The position numbers and the translations under genes were made by a program. From an uncultured Bacteroidia bacterium (GTDB lineage Bacteria; Bacteroidota; Bacteroidia; NS11-12g; UBA9320): DNA of 64,000 nt. The notes below the pieces were generated by a model, which ran no database searches, had not been told where the DNA came from, and saw only the letters and a list, made by a program, of their open reading frames with translations. The stretch lies in the NCBI GenBank assembly GCA_905478335.1, contig CAJQIC010000011.1, positions 1 through 64,000 on the forward strand, read 5' to 3'. Below, piece after piece: positions 1-8,808 of this stretch. Every line of letters starts with the position of its first letter. Positions within the stretch are counted from its first letter, which is position 1.

Positions 1-108
1 TTCAGATACCAATGAAATCCCTAAACAAAGCGGAAGGGCAACTAGGAAAACTACTATACTCGCGGAAAAATCTTTTCCTAAAAACTTTAAATCAAATTCC
101 TTTGACAT
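1..108 (-). CDS. SulP family anion transporter, N-terminus only (cut by window edge)
   Basis: Reading the minus strand from an ATG at 108 gives 36 codons before the window ends. The peptide has a short polar lead and then a first membrane segment with the sequence DFSASIVVFLVALPLCLGIS, which is typical of the start of bacterial SulP (sulfate permease / bicarbonate transporter) proteins. SulP proteins carry inorganic anions such as sulfate or bicarbonate through the inner membrane; the substrate cannot be told from this fragment. The gene just upstream on the same strand (174-503) ends 65 nt before this start, so they could share a transcript. Identification rests on a short but characteristic stretch. 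Confidence 0.72.
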   Translation of the reverse strand, partial: MSKEFDLKFLGKDFSASIVVFLVALPLCLGISLVSE

Positions 109-173
109 GTATTCTTACTTTTTTGATTGTTTTAAATTAATGAATGGGCAAATGTGCCAGTACGAAGACTTCA

Positions 174-503
174 TTAACATTCGGGTGGTGGCGATACAAC
201 GGCTAACAGAGGAGGAGCGTGCTGCAAGTTTACAGCCATTTTGCTTGTATTCCTTTTGAATTTAGCCAAGGTTTGGTCACCTTGTGTTTGTGAAAAAAGT
301 TCATCTTTTTCATCTTCACACTCCTTCTTACACGACGACTCTTCAAAGTCTGTATCAACTGTCTCATACAGGTCGAGCGCAACATCGAAAAAATTGGAAA
401 TAGGGCTAACCATCACCATTAATACCAAGGTTAAAAGGCAAATAAATATTTTGTTTCTCGACACTATTGCAAATAAACTAATTCTAAAGGTAACATCACT
501 CAT
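174..503 (-). CDS. Small membrane-anchored protein of unknown function (109 aa)
   Basis: I do not recognise this gene. It opens with ATG at 503. Residues about 13-38 form one strongly hydrophobic segment (signal peptide or anchor), followed by an acidic, charged stretch containing CKKEC, a basic stretch, and a proline-rich end PPLLAVVSPPPEC. The three cysteines and the Pro-rich tail recall small exported metal-handling proteins of Bacteroidota, but I cannot show homology. It precedes the SulP gene on the same strand. It could be a spurious frame, but its hydrophobic N-terminus and coherent composition favour a real gene. Confidence 0.5.
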   Translation of the reverse strand: MSDVTFRISLFAIVSRNKIFICLLTLVLMVMVSPISNFFDVALDLYETVDTDFEESSCKKECEDEKDELFSQTQGDQTLAKFKRNTSKMAVNLQHAPPLLAVVSPPPEC

Positions 504-568
504 ATTAATATTTTGAATTCCTATGTTAAAGACAGCTAGTTATTCGTTAAGTAATAAATCAACCTGTT

Positions 569-1207
569 TTGAAGCGTAGTAAAACATATCTTGTATGGGT
601 ATTAATCCTTGTAGCATGCTTTGCCACGTGGATTATGCTAAAGTCTGCTCGTACGAATAAAACGGTAGGCATACAGCCACTGGGTAGTTTCCCTCAAGTG
701 CAGATCGATTCTATTCAATCTGCCATCCAAACTCAATATGGTTACCAAGTAGTGGTATTGCCAAAACGAGAACTACCGGAAAATTGCTTTGTACAAATCA
801 AATCACCAAGATATCGCGCCGACAAGCTGTTGAAATATTTGAAAAGCATACGACCTGATTCTATTGATTTTATGTTGGGTTTAACGGCCACGGATATTTC
901 AACAACGAAAAAGGACAAATTAGGGCGTATCAAGCAGCCCAAATCAAAGTATGAAGATTGGGGAATCTTTGGTTTAGGTTATCGTCCTGGCAGCGCCTGT
1001 GTGGTTTCTTCCTATAGATTGTCTAAGCCCAATAAGACAATCGAAAGACTGCAGAAGGTAGTTGTGCACGAACTAGGACACAACCTTGGTTTGAAACATT
1101 GTACCTCTAAACTCAACTGTGTGATGGATGATGCTGCTGAAACCATTCGAACTGTTGACGCTGGCCACATCACCTTATGTGATAAGTGCAAGAATGTTTT
1201 GGACTAA
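569..1207 (+). CDS. Archaemetzincin-like zinc metallopeptidase (family M54)
   Basis: The C-terminal part carries HELGHNLGLKHC, followed by a further Cys, the VMDD segment with the met-turn methionine, and a final CDKC pair. This is the archaemetzincin signature HExxHxxGxxxC...CxM...CxxC: the three His bind catalytic zinc and the four Cys are expected to hold a second zinc. Family members are presumed proteases or aminopeptidases. The frame starts with TTG at 569 (no ATG or GTG fits upstream) and gives a basic start plus a hydrophobic segment at residues 8-24, so the protein is probably exported or membrane-anchored. That is unusual for the family, which is often described as cytosolic. It is 212 residues long, close to the usual 180-220. 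Confidence 0.87.
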   Translation: MKRSKTYLVWVLILVACFATWIMLKSARTNKTVGIQPLGSFPQVQIDSIQSAIQTQYGYQVVVLPKRELPENCFVQIKSPRYRADKLLKYLKSIRPDSIDFMLGLTATDISTTKKDKLGRIKQPKSKYEDWGIFGLGYRPGSACVVSSYRLSKPNKTIERLQKVVVHELGHNLGLKHCTSKLNCVMDDAAETIRTVDAGHITLCDKCKNVLD

Positions 1208-1666
1208 AGACGGAAGACGGAAGACTGGATATACTGACGTCGATTAGTGAATCATTCACTCATTCCACCTTCAATCCTTCAATCCTTCAATCATTCAGCC
1301 CTTCAAACATTCAGTCATTGGGAACTATCCATCAGGAGTTGGTTTGTTAAGAATATAGACTAAAGACTAAAGACGAAAGACTAAAGACTGGGTATGCTGA
1401 CGTCGATTATTGACCCATTCACTCATTCAGTCATTCAATCCTTCAATCCTTCAGACATTGGGAACTATCCATCAGGAGTTGGTTTGTTAAGAATTGAAAT
1501 TTGAAAATTGAGAGTTGATAATATTTTGACTCTGGACTGATTGACTAAAGACGTAGGACTAGAATTCTGTTCATCAAACATTCACTCATTCCACATTCAG
1601 TCATTCAATCCCTCAATCATTCAGCCCTTCAGACATTCAATCCTTCAATCCTTCAATCCCTCAACC
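1208..1666. repeat. Repeat island 1: degenerate 7-8 bp repeats between convergent genes
   Basis: This 459-bp gap holds no credible gene. From left to right it shows GACTAAA-type heptads (for example 1363-1390), blocks of CATTCACT and CAATCCTT octads, an about 140-bp unit present twice, a TTGAAAATTGAGAGTTG-like stretch at 1496-1520, a conserved core at 1521-1571, and a final run of CAATCCTT and CATTCA words to about 1660. The core is 51 bp and matches island 2 (8867-8917) at all but one position. The flanking genes converge on it. See findings for its relation to islands at 8.8, 28.2, 37.3 and 53.1 kb. Confidence 0.9.
1223..1494. repeat. Imperfect tandem duplication inside repeat island 1
   Basis: Two units share a left part (GACTGGATATACTGACGTCG at 1223 and GACTGGGTATGCTGACGTCG at 1386) and a right part of 39 bp that is identical at 1316-1354 and 1456-1494. 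Between them the number of CATTC and CAATCCTT words differs, so the units are unequal in length. The exact 39-bp identity next to variable short repeats suggests a recent duplication with later gain or loss of repeat words. Confidence 0.9.
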
Positions 1667-2539
1667 CTAGTAAGTCCTCGTCATATCTTCATCCACGCAA
1701 ATAATAAAGTCAGCGCGTCCTTTCGATTCTTCGTCTAGGCTGCTATTGTCTTCTTGGGTAACTGTTGCTATGGTGGCCACACGTGTGCCAGGCCGGTATT
1801 GCTCTAAGTACCAATAAATGCCTTCGTAATAGTCAGAATGAAAACTCCCGTTGTAATGAATAAATCGGGTGTTGTCACATATGTCGCACAATTGTGTGTT
1901 CAATGCGTTTATAATCGAATGCGCCATGGTAGCATCTTTCACAGCTTGGGCTTTAATGAGCTTAGGACTTCCATGGTCTCCCATCATTTTTAAAATCGCT
2001 TGATATCTAGGTAAATTTATGTCAAACGGAATAGGTAAAGGAGCAATCCATGCCTTTTCTTCATCAGGCAAGGTGTCTAGTGCAGTGAAGTCTTTTTTGT
2101 ATACCAAGCTCGCATAACGGCGCGGAATATTAGTTGCAATGAACTGATAACCAGAATCTTTAGCAAAATCAACCAATGGTTTATAATCCGTTTTATGATT
2201 GTTCCATAGCCTTGCAGTGGTGTCAAAACCTTTTTGATTGATACTGTCTTTTAAGTACAAGTTAAGCGCATCTTGATTGTCTCTTTCAATCATTTCGGCA
2301 CCAAGAATAAGGTCATAGTTCTTAGATAGGTCTTTGGTTACTTCTAATTCAAGCCAATGACTAATCGGGTTATCATGATATTCGCCAAACAGCGTAATTT
2401 CATTTTTAGATAACGTTTTAAGCATCTTTTTGTAGGATACTTTTTTACCCTTAGCGTTATAAATAACGTAACCGGATTTGTTTTGCGCAAAGCTGAATGA
2501 CGCACAAAATATCAAAAGTGCAGCGAGTAGGTTTTTCAT
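1667..2539 (-). CDS. ChaN family (Tiki/EreA-like superfamily) exported protein
   Basis: The protein is 290 residues long with a clear signal peptide (residues 1-18, cleavage after FSFA). The conserved landmarks of the ChaN/haem-binding-uptake family (Pfam Cofac_haem_bdg) follow: GEYHDNPISHW near residue 52, GAEMIERDNQ near residue 80, ATNIPRRYASLV in the middle, AQAVKDATMA and YNGSFHSDYYEG toward the end. Campylobacter ChaN binds haem; related Tiki proteins are metalloproteases, so the activity here is open. The two family motifs with Glu and His residues are intact. The gene lies 2 nt downstream of the DPP-IV-type peptidase on the same strand, so both are probably cotranscribed. Confidence 0.85.
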   Translation of the reverse strand: MKNLLAALLIFCASFSFAQNKSGYVIYNAKGKKVSYKKMLKTLSKNEITLFGEYHDNPISHWLELEVTKDLSKNYDLILGAEMIERDNQDALNLYLKDSINQKGFDTTARLWNNHKTDYKPLVDFAKDSGYQFIATNIPRRYASLVYKKDFTALDTLPDEEKAWIAPLPIPFDINLPRYQAILKMMGDHGSPKLIKAQAVKDATMAHSIINALNTQLCDICDNTRFIHYNGSFHSDYYEGIYWYLEQYRPGTRVATIATVTQEDNSSLDEESKGRADFIICVDEDMTRTY

Positions 2540-2541
2540 AG

Positions 2542-4695
2542 CTATTTAAGATGTAAAATGAAGTAGTCTGTGACTTTCTGATATAAATGAACTCGATCCA
2601 TACCGCCAACATTATGCGGATGATGCGGGTATACGAAATAGTCTAAGTTGGCATTGCCACTTTGTATGTTTTTCTGCAAATACATCAAACTATGCTGCCA
2701 GAGTACAACGTTGTCTTGTCCACCATGAATCATAAGGAGCTTGCCTTCAAGTTTATCGACATAATTCAGCAGGTTGTTGTTTTTATATCCTTCAGGGTTC
2801 TCTTCAGGCGTGTCCATATAACGTTCGGTGTACATAATTTCGTAATAACGCCAGTCAATAACAGGCCCACCAGCAACACCTACTTGAAACGTACCCGGTT
2901 TTCTGGTCATCAAAGATGTAGTCATAAACCCACCATAGCTCCAACCATGAATTCCCATTCTATTGGCATCTACCCAAGGCTGTTTTTTAAGAAATTCAAC
3001 CCCTGTCAGTTGATCTTCCATTTCCACAGTTCCACACTGACGGAAAATGGCATTTTCAAATTCAATTCCTCTGTTGGCTGATCCTCTGCCATCGATTGTG
3101 AACACCACAAATCCTTGCTGAGCCATATATTGAAACCACAAATTTGCTCCACCCAACCAGCGGTTATTAATCATTTGTGCATGCGGTCCATTGTATAAAT
3201 AAACAACAACGGGGTATTTTTTAGTTGCATCGAAGTCAATGGGTTTAAACAGGCGATAATACAAATCCGTTTTGCCATCGTTGGCAGTCAAAGTGCCTAT
3301 TTCCATTGCACCAAGCTTGTATTCCTTTAATGGATTATCAACGGATTTCAATACGCCTAAGTTTTGCCCACCAGTGCCGAGCACTCTAATTTCTCTTGGT
3401 ATGATAGTGCTGCTAAAATCATCAATAAAGTTCTTATTGTTTGGGCTCGCGTTTATACGATGCGTGCCTTCGTTCGACGTTATTCTTTTGATTTTTTTGC
3501 AGTTACTAAAGCTCACTTTATACAAATCCCTGTTAATGGGTGATTCTTTGGTTGCGGTGATGTATAACGACTTGCCATCTTCACTAAAACCATGAAAATC
3601 AATCACTTCCCACGAACCCTTAGTTAACTCCCTAATCAGCTTACCTTCAGTGTTGTACAGATAAAGGTGTGTGTATCCATCTCGTTCGCTCCACCATATA
3701 AATTGATCTTCTTTTTCTTTTAGAAAGATCAAACCATGTTCCGGTTCTACATACTTTTCATGCGTTTCTTCGAACAAAGTTTTTACGTAATCGCCGGTTG
3801 TTGCGTGAAACTGTTTCAACCACATATGGTTCTGGCCTCTATTAACTACCGCGATGTACACGTATTTCCCATTTGGTCCCCAAGAAACATTGGTTAAAAA
3901 CTGTTCTTTTGGTTCTCCTGTTTTTAAATAGGTGACGTTTTGTGTCGCTACGTTATAAACACCTACTGTTACGTGGTGACTTTTATCTCCGGCAACAGGA
4001 TAGCGAATCATGTCTGCTGTGGCAGGTTTTGAGCCTAAATGGTGCAAGGGATATTCGGTTACCATGGATTCATCCATTCGGTAGAAGGCAAGCATATCGC
4101 CTTGGTCAGACCAAAACGTGCCATTGGTTATACCAAATTCACTTCTATGCACTGCTTGTGCGTACACAATGCCGTTTCCACCGTCTGTGGTGACTTGCTG
4201 ACCATTAACCCAAAGATTATCTTCTGATACGTAAGCCACGTTGTTGGCATCCCATGCAATGTCTGCATGTGCCATTTCTCCTGGTGTATAGTCAAGTAAC
4301 TTTTTTACGGTTTTTGTATTTCGGTTGTAAAAGAAATATTGATTGTTGTGGTAAAATCTGAATCCATTGGTGTTCATCCAACGAACTCCGCGTGGCAAAG
4401 TCGGCAAACTGTCTTCGCTGATGCTTAACAGTCCTGATTCGATGTCGGCACGTTTAACATAGGTCGACAGGCCGTTGTTGGTCGATTCGATTTCGAAGAT
4501 TGCAATCACTTTTTCACCATCTAAGGTATCGAGGTAACTATAATGTTCATCATCCACCCACTGCAACTGCGAAAGCCCAGAAGGGTATAAGTTATAGCCA
4601 GCGATGGCCTCACGCATGGTTAACATTTTGTCCTGCCCATTGGCTATAGAGAACAAAAGGACTACCCCCAAAAATAAACTTAGTGTCTTCTTCAT
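2542..4695 (-). CDS. Prolyl oligopeptidase family S9B, dipeptidyl peptidase IV type
   Basis: An exported serine peptidase expected to remove X-Pro or X-Ala dipeptides from peptide N-termini in the periplasm. The N-terminal two thirds match the DPP-IV beta-propeller; the C-terminal third is the alpha/beta hydrolase domain with the nucleophile in GWSYGG (Ser586), Asp661 in HGGQD, and His694 in HPHNV, so the triad looks complete. Glu residues of a DPP-IV-like N-terminus anchor were not checked. The start was moved from an upstream TTG to ATG at 4695, which gives MKKTLSLFLGVVLLFSIANG, a normal signal peptide, and 717 residues. The ChaN-like gene follows 2 nt downstream. Confidence 0.93.
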   Translation of the reverse strand: MKKTLSLFLGVVLLFSIANGQDKMLTMREAIAGYNLYPSGLSQLQWVDDEHYSYLDTLDGEKVIAIFEIESTNNGLSTYVKRADIESGLLSISEDSLPTLPRGVRWMNTNGFRFYHNNQYFFYNRNTKTVKKLLDYTPGEMAHADIAWDANNVAYVSEDNLWVNGQQVTTDGGNGIVYAQAVHRSEFGITNGTFWSDQGDMLAFYRMDESMVTEYPLHHLGSKPATADMIRYPVAGDKSHHVTVGVYNVATQNVTYLKTGEPKEQFLTNVSWGPNGKYVYIAVVNRGQNHMWLKQFHATTGDYVKTLFEETHEKYVEPEHGLIFLKEKEDQFIWWSERDGYTHLYLYNTEGKLIRELTKGSWEVIDFHGFSEDGKSLYITATKESPINRDLYKVSFSNCKKIKRITSNEGTHRINASPNNKNFIDDFSSTIIPREIRVLGTGGQNLGVLKSVDNPLKEYKLGAMEIGTLTANDGKTDLYYRLFKPIDFDATKKYPVVVYLYNGPHAQMINNRWLGGANLWFQYMAQQGFVVFTIDGRGSANRGIEFENAIFRQCGTVEMEDQLTGVEFLKKQPWVDANRMGIHGWSYGGFMTTSLMTRKPGTFQVGVAGGPVIDWRYYEIMYTERYMDTPEENPEGYKNNNLLNYVDKLEGKLLMIHGGQDNVVLWQHSLMYLQKNIQSGNANLDYFVYPHHPHNVGGMDRVHLYQKVTDYFILHLK

Positions 4696-4833
4696 TTTAT
4701 AAGTTTTGGGCAAACTTATTTAAAACCACCAAAATACAAGCGCATTCACGGTAGTGAGGCAAAAATTTTGGATAAACGTTATAGGTCCGGTACTATAGTT
4801 TTATGTAACATGATTTTGGTTAATTGTCTTATA

Positions 4834-4862
4834 TTGAGCGTATTACGAATAGGTTATATTTG
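4834..4862 (+). promoter_or_regulatory. Candidate Bacteroidota promoter (TTG, 18 nt, TATATTTG)
   Basis: TATATTTG at 4855-4862 matches the TAnnTTTG -7 box of the phylum, and a TTG at 4834-4836 lies 18 nt upstream, close to the usual -33 spacing. Transcription would begin near 4868, just before the ATG at 4884. It also argues against the upstream TTG at 4824 as the start of that gene. Confidence 0.55.
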
Positions 4863-4883
4863 GGTAACCAATTTTGTACAATT

Positions 4884-5354
4884 ATGACAAAGCGAAGTTC
4901 CCTGCTCTCCATCCTGTTATTTCCACTTATTTCCACTTTCACCCTCATCTATAGTTGTGGACCCGTGGAAGAGACACCAGAGCCCGACGAAACAACTGCA
5001 ACGGTCACTGGTTATGCGACGGATGTTATCAACCATACACATATTATTGATACCGATCCTTGCCCTCAACCGGTTACGACGAAACTTCAAATATTTTGCC
5101 ATAAAGACGACGAGTTTACGACTTGCAGCGCAGATTCGGTAAGCATTGAAGGCCGAACCGATGGCTTAAACATTTCATTTATCAACGGATTGAAATATGT
5201 GCGGTTATCGACCAGTGGAGCACCAACAGTTGCAACCTTAGAATTTACATGTGGTATACCTGAGTCGTTTACCCAAATCTATAAGCTCAACTTATTTAAA
5301 AACGGAAACTTAGTTGATACGGAAAATGTAGAAGTTGTGGTTACCGTTAAATAG
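4884..5354 (+). CDS. Putative lipoprotein of unknown function (156 aa)
   Basis: Starting at ATG 4884 gives MTKRSSLLSILLF and a hydrophobic segment ending in a lipobox-like LIYSCG, followed by an acidic Pro/Glu/Thr linker, as expected for a lipoprotein. The remaining 120 residues are rich in beta-forming residues, contain several Cys (DPCPQP, FCHKDD, TTCSA, FTCGIP), and look like a single Ig-like or beta-sandwich domain. I do not recognise a family. It is a single gene with its own promoter and converges on the DUF4199 gene, whose stop lies 13 nt away. Confidence 0.65.
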   Translation: MTKRSSLLSILLFPLISTFTLIYSCGPVEETPEPDETTATVTGYATDVINHTHIIDTDPCPQPVTTKLQIFCHKDDEFTTCSADSVSIEGRTDGLNISFINGLKYVRLSTSGAPTVATLEFTCGIPESFTQIYKLNLFKNGNLVDTENVEVVVTVK

Positions 5355-5367
5355 GTTGTTATTGGCA

Positions 5368-5901
5368 TTATTCAACAGATACTACAGGTTTTTTCTGTAT
5401 GAATATGGCAGCGATGAGTGATATCCCTAAACCGATTGGGAATATTTCAAATGCGGTCATTAATGCTTTTAGGAATGGATTGGCGTAATACCCTTTCCAA
5501 GTGGCCATTTGATCAAGTTGGTCTTGCAAGTCTTTAGATTCCAGACCACTACTTTTAATGTTTTCCTCCATCATGGTGAACATTCCTTCTAGAACCTGCG
5601 GGTAAATCGCAGTCATAATCATCCATGCGGCAACGTAAAAAACCGTGGTAATCGCACTGATTTTTAGCCCAACCATAAAGGCTTCTTTGTACGTTATAAA
5701 ATTATTTTTTAGCTGTCTTTCTTTAATCATCCCAACGATAATCATACTGAATGCTAAAAAGATACCTGAATAGCCTATTAGTTCTGAATTTTTGTAACCC
5801 ACATCACCAGTACCATTCGCCATAATTATGGCTCCAATAACAGTGAAAAGTGCTGTGATAGCACCAGCTATAACTCCAAATTTTATTGCGTTGTTTTTCA
5901 T
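5368..5901 (-). CDS. DUF4199 family integral membrane protein
   Basis: The protein has 177 residues with four membrane segments: residues about 8-28, 40-60, 82-102 and 145-168. The order of segments, the short basic start, the KERQ...ITYKEAF loop after the second segment, and a charged helical extramembrane stretch (EENIKSSGLESKDLQDQLDQ) before the last segment match DUF4199, a Bacteroidota family of unknown function. The KEAFMVGLKIS motif at the third segment is characteristic. The gene is monocistronic here. Nothing in its surroundings indicates a role. Confidence 0.8.
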   Translation of the reverse strand: MKNNAIKFGVIAGAITALFTVIGAIIMANGTGDVGYKNSELIGYSGIFLAFSMIIVGMIKERQLKNNFITYKEAFMVGLKISAITTVFYVAAWMIMTAIYPQVLEGMFTMMEENIKSSGLESKDLQDQLDQMATWKGYYANPFLKALMTAFEIFPIGLGISLIAAIFIQKKPVVSVE

Positions 5902-6075
5902 TTTTACGTTGTTTTCTTATTCAAGGTTAAAGTCAACATGACAATGGTGCTTATTACACCATACAGTACGAATGCTTTTTTAGGCATATACAAGTATACC
6001 ATTCCCTGTAAATCCGGTGCACTAGAAACTGTATATTTTTTTTGGTAACTTTACGCAATTCATTAAAACAACAAT

Positions 6076-8808
6076 ATGTTGAAAACCGTTATTACCGCCT
6101 GTTTGCTGCTTTTTTCACTCGTTTCTTTTAGTCAATTCACTTCACCTAGTGTACAGCTTACGCATAATCAGAACCGGTCAGGAGGCAGTCAAAGTCATGG
6201 TAAAGCAACGAATCATCCAACCCAATGCGGTGTTGATACGTTGGATTATGGCTATGAAAAGCTAATTGCAAATCTGTATGTGAATGGTTCAAACTCTTCA
6301 TTACGTGCGATAAACATTTCGTTGGGTTATAGACTCGGCCAGTTTTATACAACACCTGGAGACGTGACGATATCTGGTTTTAAATTTTATGCTTGGTCGT
6401 TAGACACCTCTGCCAATTTTGTTGACGTGTATTGCGAAATATATGAAGCTGGTGCAGACAGTCTGCCAAAAGGCACACCTTTAAGGGCAGATACCCTGCG
6501 AATAGATTCCACTTTCAGAAACGGCGTATTGGATAGTATTGCTCAGTTTGCCAGCTTTAAGCCGTATACAACGGACAAACCTTTTATAGTGGTTGTTCGA
6601 AGTGTAGACAGCATGCGGGTAGCCGTGGTGGCCAATGATTATATAAATCAAGATGGTTTTGGAGAGAATTATGCCTGTGGGTCTATAGGTGGCAGATGGT
6701 ATAGAAGTCTGAATCTCAATATCGGTGGTAATACGTTGGACTGTGATATGTTGTTAGAACCTTTCGTATCGTATAAACTCCATAATGAGTTTAGGTTAAC
6801 AGATTGCTACGACTATAAAGACTCTGTTTTTTTTAAGAATACCTCATCACCTTTCTATTTTAGCCCACAGTATAACATCTATAAGTTTTATGAAGACTTT
6901 AGAGGCTATAACTATGAGAGATATTGTCATCGTTGGAGCTACGGTTCTGGATTTTATTACAGTCAAGTAGAAGGAGGTACGAAATTTTCAAGTCCAATAA
7001 ACGTAAACATCGGTTTAAGAAGTATTCTATACAGTATGACGGGATCTCGTGCTTGTGAGGATACCACCGTTAAACCGTTTTCGTTTCAACCGGATCAGGT
7101 TGAAATACAAGGAGATAAAGACATTTGCTCTGGCAATACAGCCACATTGATTGGCCTAAGTACGGGGCAAATTCATTGGTATAAAACAGTTGTTGATACA
7201 ACCCCGTTGCTTATCTCGCCAGACTATGTGACACCAAATGCGTTGCAGGAAAATGATACTGTTTTTGCCCAAGCCATCAACAAGCATTGCAAATCAACAC
7301 GTAAACGACAGATTATTACGGTGACTGAAACACCTACACTACCAACAATCAAAGACGATTCGATTTGTTTGAATTCATTGGCCAACTTGGTTGCAACCAG
7401 TAAAATTGGTTCAACGCGGTGGTACGTTGATTCTACTACGCTAATTTCGAACCATACGGGTGATTTTTTCCAAGTTGGTCCGCTGACACAAGACACGTTC
7501 TTTTATGCCAAAACGGTTAACGGTAATTGTTCTCATGCAGGTAGGGTAAAAGTAAACGCATTTGTTAGTAACGCCTTTGCTCCAGACGAACCAAAAATTA
7601 GTTCAGACACCGCAATATGCTTGTTAGACGGTGATATTACGTTAAAAGCAACGGGTGCCAATACATTGCGTTGGTATGATGTAGCTGCTGGCGGAAACCC
7701 AATTGCTACTGGTGATACAACATTGACCTTTACACCAAATGAACGAGGAACTTATTATCGATATGTCGACGCGTATAATGGGATTTGTCCTAGTAGTAGA
7801 CTGCCGATCAAGGTAACCGTAAACCACTTCCCAACATTGTCTTCTATAGCTGATCAAGAGGCGTGTGTTGGAGAGGATATCATTGTGGAGTATAAAGATA
7901 TTCCTGGAAATATTGACTGGTACGACAGTGCTGTTGGTGGAAAATTGATAACTAAAGGTAAATTAGTCTTGTTCTCTAGCATTGTTAAATCTGAAACATA
8001 TTATCTTCAAACCTACCAAGGAAACTGCATTGACTCTGTTAGACACCAATGGAACTATACGGCAATACCATTTGGGAAAATTCAATCTTCGACCTTAGAT
8101 ACCCAAGCATGCGATATGCAGGTGCCTACATTAGAGGTTTCAACTGATGTTGGGACGGTGATATGGTATGATAACGAAGGAAATGAGATAAGTCGTGGTG
8201 ATGCATTAAGTCTTGACCCATTGGCAGAAGATGTTCAAGTATCCTACGAAATAGACAATAAAGGCTGTTTGACAGGTAAAACGGATCATATGGTTCATTG
8301 GCGGATTATGCCGGACGCCAACTATGATTACCAAGTCACGTGGAGAGATGTCACTTTTGCTTCTCGCCTAATTGATCAAGGCCAGTACATATGGGAATTC
8401 GATGACGGAACAGATACCTCAATGGGTACTGATGTTGAACATCATTATTACGACGACGGTAACTACAATGTTTCGTTAATGGTGGCGTCTCCATTTGATT
8501 GTATAGATACGGTTACAAAAACAATAACTATTAACTCAGCGGCCGTTCAAAACATAGACAACTCCACTATTAACGTTTATCCCAACCCCAATTCGGGCTT
8601 ATTTACACTAAAGCTTGCAGATGGTTTTAATCATGTTGATATAAACATTTACAATTCAGAAGGCCGAGAGGTATTTAGCCAAACTTTAGATGAAGGGTTA
8701 GGAGAGTACACCATCGACTTACGCAACAAGCAGCTTTCGAATGGTTTGTATATCTTGAAGGCAAATCAAGGCAGTCGTACTTCGGTTCTGAGACTAGTTG
8801 TTAATTGA
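6076..8808 (+). CDS. Large T9SS-secreted protein with Ig-like and PKD domains (910 aa)
   Basis: The protein has a signal peptide (residues 1-19, ending VSFS) and about 250 residues of unrecognised, beta-rich sequence. Several Ig-like repeats of the CHU_C-associated type follow (about residues 340-740), each with a WY (D/K) core such as RWYDVAAGGNPI and a Cys pair. Next is a PKD-like domain (YIWEFDDGTD to YYDDGNYNVSL, about 750-820) and a C-terminal type A sorting domain from about residue 830 (INVYPNPNSGLFTLK) to the end. It is therefore expected to be exported by the type IX system and attached to, or released from, the cell surface. The N-terminal region may be the functional part. It stands alone, with repeat island 2 directly after its stop. 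Confidence 0.88.
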   Translation: MLKTVITACLLLFSLVSFSQFTSPSVQLTHNQNRSGGSQSHGKATNHPTQCGVDTLDYGYEKLIANLYVNGSNSSLRAINISLGYRLGQFYTTPGDVTISGFKFYAWSLDTSANFVDVYCEIYEAGADSLPKGTPLRADTLRIDSTFRNGVLDSIAQFASFKPYTTDKPFIVVVRSVDSMRVAVVANDYINQDGFGENYACGSIGGRWYRSLNLNIGGNTLDCDMLLEPFVSYKLHNEFRLTDCYDYKDSVFFKNTSSPFYFSPQYNIYKFYEDFRGYNYERYCHRWSYGSGFYYSQVEGGTKFSSPINVNIGLRSILYSMTGSRACEDTTVKPFSFQPDQVEIQGDKDICSGNTATLIGLSTGQIHWYKTVVDTTPLLISPDYVTPNALQENDTVFAQAINKHCKSTRKRQIITVTETPTLPTIKDDSICLNSLANLVATSKIGSTRWYVDSTTLISNHTGDFFQVGPLTQDTFFYAKTVNGNCSHAGRVKVNAFVSNAFAPDEPKISSDTAICLLDGDITLKATGANTLRWYDVAAGGNPIATGDTTLTFTPNERGTYYRYVDAYNGICPSSRLPIKVTVNHFPTLSSIADQEACVGEDIIVEYKDIPGNIDWYDSAVGGKLITKGKLVLFSSIVKSETYYLQTYQGNCIDSVRHQWNYTAIPFGKIQSSTLDTQACDMQVPTLEVSTDVGTVIWYDNEGNEISRGDALSLDPLAEDVQVSYEIDNKGCLTGKTDHMVHWRIMPDANYDYQVTWRDVTFASRLIDQGQYIWEFDDGTDTSMGTDVEHHYYDDGNYNVSLMVASPFDCIDTVTKTITINSAAVQNIDNSTINVYPNPNSGLFTLKLADGFNHVDINIYNSEGREVFSQTLDEGLGEYTIDLRNKQLSNGLYILKANQGSRTSVLRLVVN

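Noticed and set aside
1541-1738. 65-residue open frame inside repeat island 1
   Set aside because: It is translated repeat (FNPSIIQPF-type words) and overlaps the end of the ChaN gene. There is no sign of a protein.
4824-4883. TTG start for the lipoprotein gene
   Set aside because: It adds 20 non-signal residues and lies upstream of the candidate promoter. ATG 4884 gives a normal lipoprotein signal.
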